This document shows positions 1-9,036 of a stretch of DNA of 64,000 nucleotides, piece by piece. The DNA is taken from assembly GCF_014109765.1 (NCBI RefSeq), contig NZ_CP059139.1, positions 2,546,001 to 2,610,000 of the forward strand, in the 5' to 3' direction. The first letter of the stretch is position 1. Each line of letters opens with the position of its first letter. Both the position numbers and the translations under genes were made by a program. The DNA comes from Pseudomonas berkeleyensis. GTDB taxonomy: Bacteria > Pseudomonadota > Gammaproteobacteria > Pseudomonadales > Pseudomonadaceae. The notes under the pieces were generated by a model. It was given only the letters and a program-made list of their open reading frames with translations. It ran no database searches and was not told the DNA's origin.

Positions 1-888
1 GTAGCGATCCGGCGCACCGTTGAACATGTCCAGGTTGTCCGCTACGCGCTGACCTTCGGAGGCCGGGTAGGGGCCGTCGTAGGCGATCTGCGGGGCGCGG
101 CGCACACGGCGCTGGCCGGCGTTGTAGATCCACGACATGCGCGGTTCCTTGACCTGGTCGAGTGTCTCGTGAACCAGCACCACGTCACCGGCCAGGCGTG
201 CTGGCGCGGTCACCAGTTGCTTGTAGTAGAACAGCACGTTGCCGGGGTTCTGCGGATCGAAGCCCTTGATCTTGTCGCGGTAACTGAACTGCTGCTTGAA
301 AAAGACCGGTGTGAAGGTGCCATTGGCCAGTGGCGTGGCCTGCACATGGGTGCGTTTGACGCTGCCGCCCCGGTAGCGGGTGATGTGGTTCCACAGCACT
401 TCCATGCCGTTCTGCGGGATGGGGAAGGGGGTGGCGATCTCGAAGTCCTGCAGGCCGTTGCCGCCACTGACCAGGGTGGTGGTGCGAGCATTGCGAGCGA
501 TGGCCTGGTAGACCTCGTCCGGCAGGGCCGCGCTGCGATGACTGGGAAACACTCGCAGGCGATAGCTGTCCGGATAGCGCTTGAACATCGCCAGTTGTCC
601 CTGGCTCAGTTGCTCACGGTATTGCTCGGTGTTCTGGGCGGTAATGACGAAGAGCGGTTGTTCGGTGGCGAATGGATTGCTGAGAAAGCCCGCGGCGTCG
701 ACCGACCCTGCGCTTTTCGGCAAGCCCCCCGTCCAGGCCGGGATGGAGCCATCGGCATTGCCGGCACGCTCGGCGCCGTTGGGTGTCAGAGCGCTGCCCA
801 GCGCTGCCGCCTGCTCAGCGGTAACGGCTGCATGGGCGCTGCCACTCAGGGTAACCAGCAAGGCAAGAATCAAAGGCGATATTTTCAT
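1..888 (-). CDS. DUF1329 family protein, 3' end outside the window
   Basis: The 296 visible residues start with a typical Sec signal peptide (Lys at residue 2, hydrophobic core, Ala-His-Ala near residue 20) and continue as a DUF1329 protein, an envelope family with a LolB-like fold. Full members are roughly 450 residues, so about a third is missing beyond base 1. It follows the DUF1302 gene by 13 bp in the same direction. The two families are habitually paired, often near genes for degrading hydrophobic compounds such as sterols. A role in passage of a hydrophobic substrate across the outer membrane is inferred from that pairing. The family assignment is confident; the exact function is not known. 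Confidence 0.85.
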   Translation of the reverse strand, partial: MKISPLILALLVTLSGSAHAAVTAEQAAALGSALTPNGAERAGNADGSIPAWTGGLPKSAGSVDAAGFLSNPFATEQPLFVITAQNTEQYREQLSQGQLAMFKRYPDSYRLRVFPSHRSAALPDEVYQAIARNARTTTLVSGGNGLQDFEIATPFPIPQNGMEVLWNHITRYRGGSVKRTHVQATPLANGTFTPVFFKQQFSYRDKIKGFDPQNPGNVLFYYKQLVTAPARLAGDVVLVHETLDQVKEPRMSWIYNAGQRRVRRAPQIAYDGPYPASEGQRVADNLDMFNGAPDRY

Positions 889-901
889 TGTTTTTCTCCG
901 C

Positions 902-2764
902 TTAGAAGGACACGCCGAAGCTCAGCGCGACGAAGTCACGGTCAACGTTCACGTTGTAATCACCGCCGAAGTAGTCGGTGTACGACAGGCTGGCGGTATA
1001 GGTGCTCAGGTAGGTGGCATCGAGGCCCACGCTGACGGCCTTGGAGCCCTCGTTGAAGCCGGGCTCGGGGCCGTAGCCCTTGACGTCATGCGACCAGGCC
1101 AGGCTGGGGTTGAGCTGGACGCCCGGGATCAGGTTGCTGTACTCCCAGATGGCGCGTACTCGATAACCCCAGGAGCTGCGAGTGGCGTAGCCATCGTCGC
1201 TGCAGTTCTCAGGTGCCGAGGCGTTGGTGACCGCTGTGCACAATCCATTGTCTGGGTAGAGTTGGCCCTGGCCGTAGATCGCACTTCTGCCGTAGCGCAC
1301 GCCATCCTTGTCATCCAGGCCGCCGATCCAGGTCATGCCTGCTTCACCGATCAACGTGACACGGTCAGCACCCATTACCTGATCGAAGAAGTGCGTAGCG
1401 GTAATCTGCGCCTGAGTGACCTCTTTGCGGCGATAACCGTAGATGTCCTGATTGTTGGCGATGGTGACGTCGCCAGACGACAGGATTGGGGTGGTGGGGG
1501 TGATGCCGACTACCGCGGTGGTCAGGTCAACCGGGTTTATCTGCACGGGCATGTTCGGGCGGTAGCTGATCTCACCTGCCAGGGTCGTGCCGGTATCCAG
1601 GCTGGTGCTGAAACTCAGGCCGTATAGACGAATGTCTTCCGGGTAGGCAGTGAAGTAGCTTGCAGTGCCCAGTCGGTAGGCTTGAACAAGGCTCTGTCCC
1701 GCTGTACTGCCCAGAAAACCGGCGCAGCCAGGCCCAGGTATGGACAGGTTGGCGCACAGTTGCGGCGCGAAGCCGATATCGGCGGCATTAGGCCCGGTGG
1801 TGGTACTGAAATAGGGCTGACGACTGTGGTAGTTGATGAAGTAGCCCGCGAATTCACTGTTCAACTCTGGCGCGAACCAGCGTAACGCCATGCCCCATTG
1901 GCCGCTGTCGCGTGGGTCGCGGTCGGCGCTGCGCGGCATGATGATTCCCTCGCTGGATAGATCGATACCGAACGGCAGGAGGGCGGCGCGTGCGGCGGCG
2001 TTCTGGCCGAGTGCGGGGCCAGCTGCGAGACCGTTGCATCCGTCGGCGATCACGTCGATCTGCGAGAAGAACGTGCCGCAGTTGTCGAGGACGGTTTGAT
2101 CCCATTCCAGTTGATAGAAGGCTTCGGTCGAGAGGTTCTCGGTGAGGTTCTGCGAGACGAAGAACATGTTCACCGGGATCAGGCCTTCCTTGATCTCCGC
2201 GCCTGGTCGACGGAAGGCAGCGACATCCACTGGGTTGATGGCGTTGATGCCGCCCTGGATGAAGGTGCTTTCACCCCAGCTCACCACCTGCTTCCCCAGG
2301 CGTACAGTGCCGGGCAGATCGCCGATCATGTAGCTGTGGTAGATGAACGCATCGAGCAACTGCGCGCCTGCTGCTTTGGCGCCCTCGCTACGGCCGTGAT
2401 CGTCGATATCCTTGAAGGGACGATTTTCGTCCTTGAGCTCGAAGTCGTACCAGTACTTGCCGCGTATGAACACGCCGCTTTCGCCGTACTTGAGTTCCAG
2501 GTCATGAATACCCTTGAAGATCTTCGAGAAGGTTTTGCCCTGCTCGAAGTTGCGTCGCCCATCGTCAGCGCTGCTACTCCCCAGCAAGGACTGCTTGGGG
2601 TTGCGCAGTGCCCAGCTCGCGCCGACCGAAAGGGTCGAGTCGAACTGGCCTTCGATCTCCCCGATATTGAATGTCAGCGCTGAAGCCGGGAGTGCGAAAA
2701 GGCTGGCAAAGCTGATTGCGGCGGCAAGATGTGCTCGGCGCCATGAAGGTTGAATGGAGCTCAT
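902..2764 (-). CDS. DUF1302 family outer-membrane protein
   Basis: This 620-residue protein has a signal peptide ending near residue 30 (Leu-Pro-Ala-Ser-Ala). A long stretch of alternating aromatic and polar segments follows, and the protein ends in Ser-Phe, the C-terminal aromatic typical of outer-membrane beta-barrels. The composition and the partner DUF1329 gene downstream identify it as DUF1302. A GAGG ribosome-binding site lies about 10 bp before the ATG. The likely role is a channel or uptake component for the hydrophobic substrate of the neighbouring catabolic genes. This is inferred from gene context; no substrate is visible in the sequence. Confidence 0.85.
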   Translation of the reverse strand: MSSIQPSWRRAHLAAAISFASLFALPASALTFNIGEIEGQFDSTLSVGASWALRNPKQSLLGSSSADDGRRNFEQGKTFSKIFKGIHDLELKYGESGVFIRGKYWYDFELKDENRPFKDIDDHGRSEGAKAAGAQLLDAFIYHSYMIGDLPGTVRLGKQVVSWGESTFIQGGINAINPVDVAAFRRPGAEIKEGLIPVNMFFVSQNLTENLSTEAFYQLEWDQTVLDNCGTFFSQIDVIADGCNGLAAGPALGQNAAARAALLPFGIDLSSEGIIMPRSADRDPRDSGQWGMALRWFAPELNSEFAGYFINYHSRQPYFSTTTGPNAADIGFAPQLCANLSIPGPGCAGFLGSTAGQSLVQAYRLGTASYFTAYPEDIRLYGLSFSTSLDTGTTLAGEISYRPNMPVQINPVDLTTAVVGITPTTPILSSGDVTIANNQDIYGYRRKEVTQAQITATHFFDQVMGADRVTLIGEAGMTWIGGLDDKDGVRYGRSAIYGQGQLYPDNGLCTAVTNASAPENCSDDGYATRSSWGYRVRAIWEYSNLIPGVQLNPSLAWSHDVKGYGPEPGFNEGSKAVSVGLDATYLSTYTASLSYTDYFGGDYNVNVDRDFVALSFGVSF

Positions 2765-2907
2765 TGCGTGACTACCTCTTGTTCTTGTGGGTTGGTCTGT
2801 TACGCGGTTTCAGGTTTTCCGGGCACAAGCGAGCACCTGGCCGGCCCCGGATTACCGGCCGGGCATGGTGGTTTGGCGATTGTCGAGGGGGTGGCTAGTA
2901 GCTGGTT

Positions 2908-4809
2908 TCAGCTGACCCAGTCGATCTGGAAGCTGTAGCGCCCCAGCGCTTGGGTGAGTTCATCGCGACATCGGTCGGCGGAGATTTGCGCCACCAGGCC
3001 ACGGCGGGCGTCCTGCACGACGTCGACGGCGAGATCCTTCAGGCCCAGCTCGGCGGCTTCCTGTTGCACCACGCGCGCGATCTCACGCTGTTGCAGGGCC
3101 GGCTTGAAGATCTTGCCCACTGCCGTGACCGGCAGGGCCTCGAGGATTTCGATGCGTTTGGGCACGGCCGCTCGCTCGCTGATATGGCGGGAGGCGAAAT
3201 CCATTAGCTCGCCGCGCTCGATCTTCTGCCCGGCCGTGAGCTGGACATAGGCCACCGGTACCTCGCCGGCATGTGCGTCGGGGCAGCCGACTGCCGCGAC
3301 CAGGGCCACTGCCGGGTGAGCCTGCAGGGCTTCCTCGATCTGCTTGGGATCGATGTTGTGCCCGCCGCGGATGATCAGTTCCTTCTTGCGCCCGGTCAGC
3401 CAGAAATAGCCCTGAGTGTCCTGGCGCCCGAGATCACCAGTGTTGAGCCAGCGCTGGCCGTTGATGTCGATCCACACGCCTTTGTTGTGCAGCGTTTCGA
3501 GGTAGCCGGCGAAGACGTTGGGGCCGTGGATGGCGATCACGCCGACCTCGTCGGACGCTGCATCACGCAGGTAGCCGCCGTTGTCGTCGAGGATCACCGC
3601 ACGCATGTCCTGATAGGCCAGGCGCAGACCGATGGAACCTATCTTGCGCTCGCCGTCCGGTGGATTGACGGACGAGACGCAGGCGCCCTCGGTCAGGCCG
3701 TAGCCCTCCAGGATGCGTACGCCCACGCGCTGCTCGAACTCGCGGAACAGCTCGACCGGCATGGGTGCGGCACCGCACAGGGCGTACTGCAGGCTGCTGA
3801 TGTCGAACCCCTCGGTCGGCTGCTGCAGCAGCGACGAGTAGACCGTCGGTACGCCCGAGAAGAAGTTGATGCGGAAATGCTCGACCATGGCCCAGAAGTT
3901 GGCGACCACGCCGGCACCGCGATAACCCTGCGGCGTGCCGATGACCACCTTGTCACCATGCATCCAGGGCATCAGGCCGGTGACCAGTTGGCCATTGACG
4001 TGAAACAGTGGCAGGCCGCAGAAGATCACCTGGCTGGCCTGGCGTGGCTGCATGTTGGCGGCCATGGCCCAGGCATTGAATACTTCCGAGCGGTGGGTGC
4101 GCACGGCGATTTTCGGCAGGCCGGTGGTGCCGCCGGTGCAGAAGTAGGAGGAGGGATCGTCCGGGCGTATCTGCCGTCCGCTCTTGAGTTGATCGCCCGG
4201 TTGCTGGCGCATCAGGGCGCGCAGATCATGGATGCGCAGGCCGCGCTGGCGGGCTTTTTCGCGCAGCGCCATCCAGCCTAGCGCGAGTCCTGGCAGTGTG
4301 CTGACGTAGGGACGCATGCTCACCCAGACGATGTCGCGCACGCTGGGCAGGTTGGCGAGTTGGCTGGCCAGCTTCGGCCACAGATCGCTGCCGGGCGTGG
4401 GCGCCAGGGTCACCACCAGCTTGGCCTTGGCGGCGCGTAACAGCTCGGCGATTTGCGCTGCCTCGAGCAAGGGGTTGATCGCCATGACGATGCCGGCCGC
4501 TTCGCCTCCCCAGATGGTGAAATGAGTCTCTGGCAGATTGGGCAGCAGGAAGGCGACCACGTCATTGGGGCCGATGCCCAGTTCGTGGAACGCATTGGCG
4601 GCCTTGGTTATATCGGCGAACAGTTCCGCGTAGTTCCAGTCATGAGTGCGCTGGAAGTGTTTGGCATCGAGCATGAAGCTCAGTGCCGGCGCGTGGGCAT
4701 GCGCCGTTGCGCAGCGCTGCAACGCCGCGTAGGTATTGGCTGGGAGATCACGCTCACTCAGGGGTGTCTGTTCGAGGGTGCGGATGTCGAAATAGGAACT
4801 GACGGCCAT
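2908..4809 (-). CDS. acyl-CoA synthetase (ANL superfamily)
   Basis: The 633-residue protein is a complete adenylate-forming enzyme. It has the P-loop-like motif CTGGTTGLPK near residue 226, YGLTEG near 370, the NTGDL aspartate motif, GRKKELIIRGG near 473 and the catalytic lysine motif GKIFKP near 565. The family makes acyl-AMP and then acyl-CoA. The start codon overlaps the stop of the upstream hydrolase gene by one base, so the two are translationally coupled. In this cluster it probably activates the carboxylic acid released after ring cleavage. It resembles AMP-ligases for medium-chain or steroid-side-chain acids, but substrate size cannot be read from the sequence. Confidence 0.88.
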   Translation of the reverse strand: MAVSSYFDIRTLEQTPLSERDLPANTYAALQRCATAHAHAPALSFMLDAKHFQRTHDWNYAELFADITKAANAFHELGIGPNDVVAFLLPNLPETHFTIWGGEAAGIVMAINPLLEAAQIAELLRAAKAKLVVTLAPTPGSDLWPKLASQLANLPSVRDIVWVSMRPYVSTLPGLALGWMALREKARQRGLRIHDLRALMRQQPGDQLKSGRQIRPDDPSSYFCTGGTTGLPKIAVRTHRSEVFNAWAMAANMQPRQASQVIFCGLPLFHVNGQLVTGLMPWMHGDKVVIGTPQGYRGAGVVANFWAMVEHFRINFFSGVPTVYSSLLQQPTEGFDISSLQYALCGAAPMPVELFREFEQRVGVRILEGYGLTEGACVSSVNPPDGERKIGSIGLRLAYQDMRAVILDDNGGYLRDAASDEVGVIAIHGPNVFAGYLETLHNKGVWIDINGQRWLNTGDLGRQDTQGYFWLTGRKKELIIRGGHNIDPKQIEEALQAHPAVALVAAVGCPDAHAGEVPVAYVQLTAGQKIERGELMDFASRHISERAAVPKRIEILEALPVTAVGKIFKPALQQREIARVVQQEAAELGLKDLAVDVVQDARRGLVAQISADRCRDELTQALGRYSFQIDWVS

Positions 4810-5912
4810 CAGGCTTGCTCCACCACGGCGTTGCGTTGCACCCCCAGATCGATCAGACCATCATCGCTGCGGACGCTGGCCTCGACGACATCACCTTTTT
4901 TCAAGTAGTACGCGCTACGACCCTCCTGAGCCTTCAGGAACGCTTTCCACTTCACGGCCTCCGGCAACAGGGCGCCGATGCGCTGTTTCATGGGGGATGG
5001 AATGCTCAGGGCGCAGCCGGCCGGAGTGCCTGTGGCAATCAGGTCGCCGGCGGCGAAGTCCTGCACGCCGGACAGCTCACTGAGGGTTTCCGCAGGGCCG
5101 TAGACCAGGTTGGCGGTACTGTCCTGCTGGCGTACCTGGCCATTTACCGTCAGGCGCAGCTGAAGTTTCTTCAGGTAGTGCATGTCCTTGGCGTCCAGCA
5201 GGCACAGGTACGGGCCAACAGGGCCGAAGGTGCGATAGCTCTTGCCTTTGTAGAATTGCATCTGCGGAATCTGGATATCGCGTGCCGAGTAGTCGTTGAC
5301 GATCACCACGCCAGCGATGAACTCGTGCAGGGTGGCGTCGGTGACTACCTGCTTGCCGCTGATTTCACGTTTGAGAATCAGACCGAGCTCGATCTCGTAG
5401 TCGAGGAAGCGCACCTCGCGAGGTTTGATCAGCTCGCTGTCCGCCGCGACGATACAGCTGGTCGCCTTGGTGAAGATCATGTTGAAGTTCTTCACGTCGG
5501 GATCCATGCCCGACTCGATCATGTGCTGACGGTAGTTGGCGCCCTGGCAGACGAACTGTTGATCGCGGGTAACTGGAGAGAGCAGTTTGACGTCACCCAG
5601 TGCCAGCTCATCGCCCCGCAATTCGGCCAGTTCGGCGATATGGGTATTGCGGATCAAATCGCCCGTGCTGGTGTAATGGCCGGGAATACGCGAGATCCTT
5701 CCCTGGCGTATCACGCCCCACTGGGCTTGGTTCTGGTGCTCGAAATGGACTACATGAACAGGCATGGTGGCGACTCCCGGTGACGCAGTTGGTTGCACGG
5801 AGGCAATGGTTTTTTGTTCTTCTTCCCTGGCGCTTGCCGCGTACGGCAGCAAGGCTCCACTGGCCAGCGCAAGGCTGGCCTTGAGTAGCGTGCGGCGCTT
5901 GCAGGCGGACAT
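4809..5912 (-). CDS. fumarylacetoacetate hydrolase family protein with Tat-like signal
   Basis: The catalytic domain of this 367-residue protein is a FAH-type C-C bond hydrolase. It has the metal-binding YEIELG segment near residue 170, NDYSARD near 207 and GTPAG near 294. Enzymes of this family cleave or decarboxylate 2-hydroxy-6-oxo-dienoate or acylpyruvate-type products of ring fission. The first ~28 residues are unusual: a twin-arginine motif (KRRTLLK), a hydrophobic stretch and an Ala-x-Ala end, with a linker before the domain. That looks like a Tat export signal. FAH proteins normally act in the cytoplasm, so either the enzyme is periplasmic or the leader is vestigial. It lies between the extradiol dioxygenase and acyl-CoA synthetase genes. 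Confidence 0.85.
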   Translation of the reverse strand: MSACKRRTLLKASLALASGALLPYAASAREEEQKTIASVQPTASPGVATMPVHVVHFEHQNQAQWGVIRQGRISRIPGHYTSTGDLIRNTHIAELAELRGDELALGDVKLLSPVTRDQQFVCQGANYRQHMIESGMDPDVKNFNMIFTKATSCIVAADSELIKPREVRFLDYEIELGLILKREISGKQVVTDATLHEFIAGVVIVNDYSARDIQIPQMQFYKGKSYRTFGPVGPYLCLLDAKDMHYLKKLQLRLTVNGQVRQQDSTANLVYGPAETLSELSGVQDFAAGDLIATGTPAGCALSIPSPMKQRIGALLPEAVKWKAFLKAQEGRSAYYLKKGDVVEASVRSDDGLIDLGVQRNAVVEQA

Positions 5913-5921
5913 GGGGCAGCC

Positions 5922-7010
5922 CTAGCCGAACATCCGCGCCAGCACGATCAGCTTGCGCAAGGTCAGATCCGGACTACGGCGCAGGTTGCGTAGCAACGCC
6001 TTGATAGTGCTCGGCGTCAGGCGGGGTTTGGTGAAGCTCTTGGGCATACGTTGGCCCCATTGCGACATCGCCTCCGGGCTGACTTCATGGATTCCGGTGG
6101 GAAGATCGGCGGTAAACAGATCGCCGTCGCAGTAGTGCTCGTGTTTGTCGCCCCAGGGATCCTGCCAGTAGTCGAAGATCTGGCTGCCGAGGATGTGCCG
6201 GCCGATGCCCCAGGCATGCTGCCAGCCGTTCTGACGCAGGACGCGCTGACCCATGCCGACGGCGTCGGCATCGACCACTTCATAGGCGCTGTGGCTGTAG
6301 GTCGCCATGAACCCCTGAGCGATGGCAAGGGTGTGGTGGTCAGCCGGTGTGTCGCCCAGATCCAGACGCATGAACGCCACCGCAGGCGAGCCATCGGGCA
6401 GTACCTGCACATCGCTGGGAATAAAACCGAAATGGCTGGTGTACCAGGCGCATGTTGCCTGGTAGTCGGCGACTTCCAGTACCACATGGCCGAGTTTGAT
6501 GATCTCCGGCGGCTGCACTGGCGGGCGCTGGGTCGCATTGATCCTGGGCAGGTCGTTGGCCAGGTTCATGGGCAAAGGCGCACGATGGGGAAGGGCAGCA
6601 GTGGCCTGCTGGCCATAAACCGCCTCGACCAGAAAACCCGATGGATCGGTCAGGCGCACGCACTCACCGCCGCCAGGTGTGCTCAACGTTTCGATGGGCG
6701 ACGCGTTGGGGAGTTTGGCCAGGCTTAGCAGATCCTTGCGACTGGCCAGCGTCAGGCCAAAACCGACGAAGCGCGGCTTGTCCGCCCGCATTACCCGGTA
6801 GCAGTAAGGCGCGCTGCCAGTACCGCGCAGGTACAGGCAGTCAGTGTCGCGACGGGCGAGTAACAGGCCGAAATCGCTCAGAAAACGCTCAGCCTTGTCC
6901 AGATCCGGGCGTTCGAAAATCAGATGAGCGAGTGCTTGTGCCTTCACTGTGGGCTTGGGATTTCGCCTCGGCTGGGCCGTGGCGAGCTGAGGAGCTGGGC
7001 GTTGCGTCAT
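5922..7010 (-). CDS. extradiol (type I, VOC-fold) ring-cleavage dioxygenase
   Basis: This 362-residue protein has two VOC modules, the size and layout of 2,3-dihydroxybiphenyl-type dioxygenases. The C-terminal module keeps the 2-His-1-carboxylate iron site: H175 (in KLGHVVLEV), H225/H226 (in ADHHTLAI) and E291 (in DKHEHYCDGD). It is therefore predicted to be active. The reaction would be meta-cleavage of a substituted catechol. It is the first gene of an operon with the FAH hydrolase (9-bp gap) and acyl-CoA synthetase. A GGAGAG ribosome-binding site precedes the ATG. The first ~25 residues are a Pro/Gln/Arg-rich extension of unknown role. The exact substrate is not determined. Confidence 0.85.
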   Translation of the reverse strand: MTQRPAPQLATAQPRRNPKPTVKAQALAHLIFERPDLDKAERFLSDFGLLLARRDTDCLYLRGTGSAPYCYRVMRADKPRFVGFGLTLASRKDLLSLAKLPNASPIETLSTPGGGECVRLTDPSGFLVEAVYGQQATAALPHRAPLPMNLANDLPRINATQRPPVQPPEIIKLGHVVLEVADYQATCAWYTSHFGFIPSDVQVLPDGSPAVAFMRLDLGDTPADHHTLAIAQGFMATYSHSAYEVVDADAVGMGQRVLRQNGWQHAWGIGRHILGSQIFDYWQDPWGDKHEHYCDGDLFTADLPTGIHEVSPEAMSQWGQRMPKSFTKPRLTPSTIKALLRNLRRSPDLTLRKLIVLARMFG

Positions 7011-7091
7011 TGTCGCGCTCTCCGTGGCTTTTTTCAGGCAAGACCGGGCCTGCGCCCCTGATTGGCAGGGACGTTGTTTGGGTGTGATGGA

Positions 7092-7730
7092 TCAGTTCAG
7101 CGGTGGCAGTGGCGGTAACTCGCTTGTCGCCAGGCTACGGGCTTGCTCGGCGCTCAGTCCCAGCGAACGCAGGATCAGTTCTGCGGTATCGCTTCCCGCT
7201 TCGCGCCAGGTCTTGAGTCCCTCTATCACCAGAAACATGGCCGCCAGGGTGGAGCCTGCAATCAGCGAGATCACGCTGACCATCTGCTCCTGGCGGAACT
7301 GGTAGCGCCCGGTCTGAAGGCCGTTCATCAGGTCGACAGTGGCCTGGCTGTAGAACATCTCACGCAGCGATGAATCGCTCATGGCAAAGCGACTGAGGAA
7401 GATGCCCCATTGCGGCTCTTCATGGGTGCGGCGGATGAAGAAACGGATGCCGTTGGCCAGGCGCTGTGCCGGATCTGCAATCTCGGCGAAGCTCATGCCA
7501 ACGCGTTCATGCATTTCCTTGCTGAGTTGGCTGGCCACCTGTTGGAACAACTGTTCGATGCTTTCGACGTTGTTGTAGATGGTGCCTCTTGCCACGCCGG
7601 CCTCTTGCGCCAGGTCACTGATATTGACTTGGCTGACGCCTTTCTCGGCGAAGAGTCGCAGCGCAGCCTGGTGGATGCGACGTTGCACAGGGTTCAGGGC
7701 TTCCACGGAATGAGCTCCACAATCTGACAT
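7092..7730 (-). CDS. TetR family transcriptional regulator
   Basis: The protein has about 212 residues, with an N-terminal helix-turn-helix typical of TetR proteins (LAQEAGVARGTIYNNV) and a helical ligand-binding domain. The chosen ATG leaves the palindrome 8-24 bp upstream outside the gene. A GTG start 15 bases further upstream would overlap that palindrome. No good Shine-Dalgarno sequence is visible, so an internal GTG near 7706, which has GGAG before it, is also possible. The gene is divergent from the first amidohydrolase. The same 16-bp palindrome lies in front of both genes, which points to autoregulated repression of the cluster. Confidence 0.85.
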   Translation of the reverse strand: MSDCGAHSVEALNPVQRRIHQAALRLFAEKGVSQVNISDLAQEAGVARGTIYNNVESIEQLFQQVASQLSKEMHERVGMSFAEIADPAQRLANGIRFFIRRTHEEPQWGIFLSRFAMSDSSLREMFYSQATVDLMNGLQTGRYQFRQEQMVSVISLIAGSTLAAMFLVIEGLKTWREAGSDTAELILRSLGLSAEQARSLATSELPPLPPLN

Positions 7731-7738
7731 GTCGCAAT

Positions 7739-7754
7739 TGAACACTCGTGTTCA
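7739..7754. promoter_or_regulatory. predicted TetR operator, copy 1
   Basis: Perfect inverted repeat TGAACAC-TC-GTGTTCA just upstream of the tetR start. A second copy of the same pattern lies in front of the divergent amidohydrolase gene, which supports a shared operator for this regulator. Confidence 0.6.
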
Positions 7755-7892
7755 TTTTCAGTCAACAGGATATTCGTCATGAGGTCGCCATGCTGCCCAG
7801 GTGATGAAGTTCTTAAGGCTTTAAACCCCGAAATTAGCCGCGCATGGCATTTTCAAGGTGGGATATTTCGAATATTGAAGTCTTGATTTTAT

Positions 7893-7908
7893 TGAACGCT
7901 GATGTTCA
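7893..7908. promoter_or_regulatory. predicted TetR operator, copy 2
   Basis: TGAACGCTGATGTTCA, the same 16-bp framework as the copy at 7739 (arms TGAAC/GTTCA identical). It lies about 47 bp upstream of the first amidohydrolase ATG, where a repressor would block that promoter. Confidence 0.6.
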
Positions 7909-7954
7909 ATATTGTTCTGGGGTGTCCTGCCCCGGATCACAAGGCACAACAACA

Positions 7955-9028
7955 ATGAGCATCCAGCAAGGCCGTATCGACGTTCACCACCACATCATCC
8001 CGCCGGTCTATGCCGAGGCCATCCACCGTCATGGCCTGCAACTGCATGCGGGGGCGCCGTTGCCCAACTGGTCGCCGGAAAAGTCCCTGCAGGTCATGGA
8101 TGTCAACGGCATCCAGCGTGCGATCACCTCCCTGACCACGCCCGGTGCCCATCTTGGTGGTGGGGTGGCGCAGGCCAGCAGTCTGGCGCGCGCCTGCAAT
8201 GAGTACGCTGCCGAACTGTGCAGCCGACATCCCGAGCGCTTCGGCAGCTTTGCCCTGTTGCCACTGCCGTTCACCGAAGCCAGCTGCGCCGAAGCGATCC
8301 ACGCGCTGGATGTGCTCAAGGCCGATGGCCTGGTGATGTTCGGCAGTAGCGATGGGGTCTTTCTCGGCGACCCGCGTTTCGACGAGCTGATGGCCGAGCT
8401 GGATCGCCGCGAGGCCGTGGTCTTCGTCCACCCCAACCTGCACCAGAGTAGCGAGCAGTTGGGCATGCAGGCGCCGGGCTTTCTCGTCGAGTTCCTCTGC
8501 GATACGACGCGTGCGGCGGTCAATCTGATCCTCACCGGGACGCTTGAACGCTATCCGCGCATTCGCTGGATCCTCGCTCATGGCGGGGGCTTTTTGCCTT
8601 TTGTGGCGTGGCGCGTGTCGCAGGCCAATGCCATGCCGCAATTCCAGGACAAGGTGCCGCAGGGGGTGATGCATTACATCCAGCGTTTCTACTTCGACAC
8701 CGCGCTATCACCTTCACGTTATTCGATGGCGGCGCTCAAGGCGCTGGTCGATCCCTCGCACATCCTGTTCGGCAGTGATTTCCCCTTCGCCCCTGCGCCG
8801 CTGACCACTTTGCAATGCCAGACACTGGAGGAGAACCCGTTGTGGTCCGCGGAGCAGTTGTATGGCATTCATCGCGGACATGCACTGAGCCTTTTCCCGC
8901 AGTACCGCCAGGCGCAGGAGAGAATCGATCCTGCGCCGATCTACAGCGGTGAGTCCTTTTCCAATCGCATGAAGCGCAGTCTGTCCCGTCCGGTCGGCGC
9001 CTTCGTGGAACGTGTGCGCAGTCGCTGA
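7955..9028 (+). CDS. amidohydrolase 2 family protein (ACMSD-like decarboxylase/hydrolase)
   Basis: This 357-residue protein is a metal-dependent TIM-barrel enzyme of the ACMSD family (amino-carboxymuconate semialdehyde, gamma-resorcylate or carboxyvanillate decarboxylases). All expected active-site residues are present: H11 and H13 in the HxH motif, H159 (VFVHPN), H209 (ILAHGGG) and D275 (FGSDFP). The likely reaction is non-oxidative decarboxylation of an aromatic acid or cleavage of a ring-fission product. An upstream in-frame start at 7844 is unlikely because that stretch contains the TetR operator. The next gene starts 8 bp after its stop and encodes a clear paralogue. Confidence 0.85.
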   Translation: MSIQQGRIDVHHHIIPPVYAEAIHRHGLQLHAGAPLPNWSPEKSLQVMDVNGIQRAITSLTTPGAHLGGGVAQASSLARACNEYAAELCSRHPERFGSFALLPLPFTEASCAEAIHALDVLKADGLVMFGSSDGVFLGDPRFDELMAELDRREAVVFVHPNLHQSSEQLGMQAPGFLVEFLCDTTRAAVNLILTGTLERYPRIRWILAHGGGFLPFVAWRVSQANAMPQFQDKVPQGVMHYIQRFYFDTALSPSRYSMAALKALVDPSHILFGSDFPFAPAPLTTLQCQTLEENPLWSAEQLYGIHRGHALSLFPQYRQAQERIDPAPIYSGESFSNRMKRSLSRPVGAFVERVRSR

Positions 9029-9036
9029 GGTTGATC

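Noticed and set aside
169..1627. Long plus-strand open frames opposite the DUF1329 and DUF1302 genes
   Set aside because: They are antisense shadows in high-GC coding DNA; the minus-strand products have signal peptides and family patterns.
7844..7954. Longer start for the first amidohydrolase
   Set aside because: The extra stretch contains the predicted TetR operator and the promoter region, and homology begins only after 7955.
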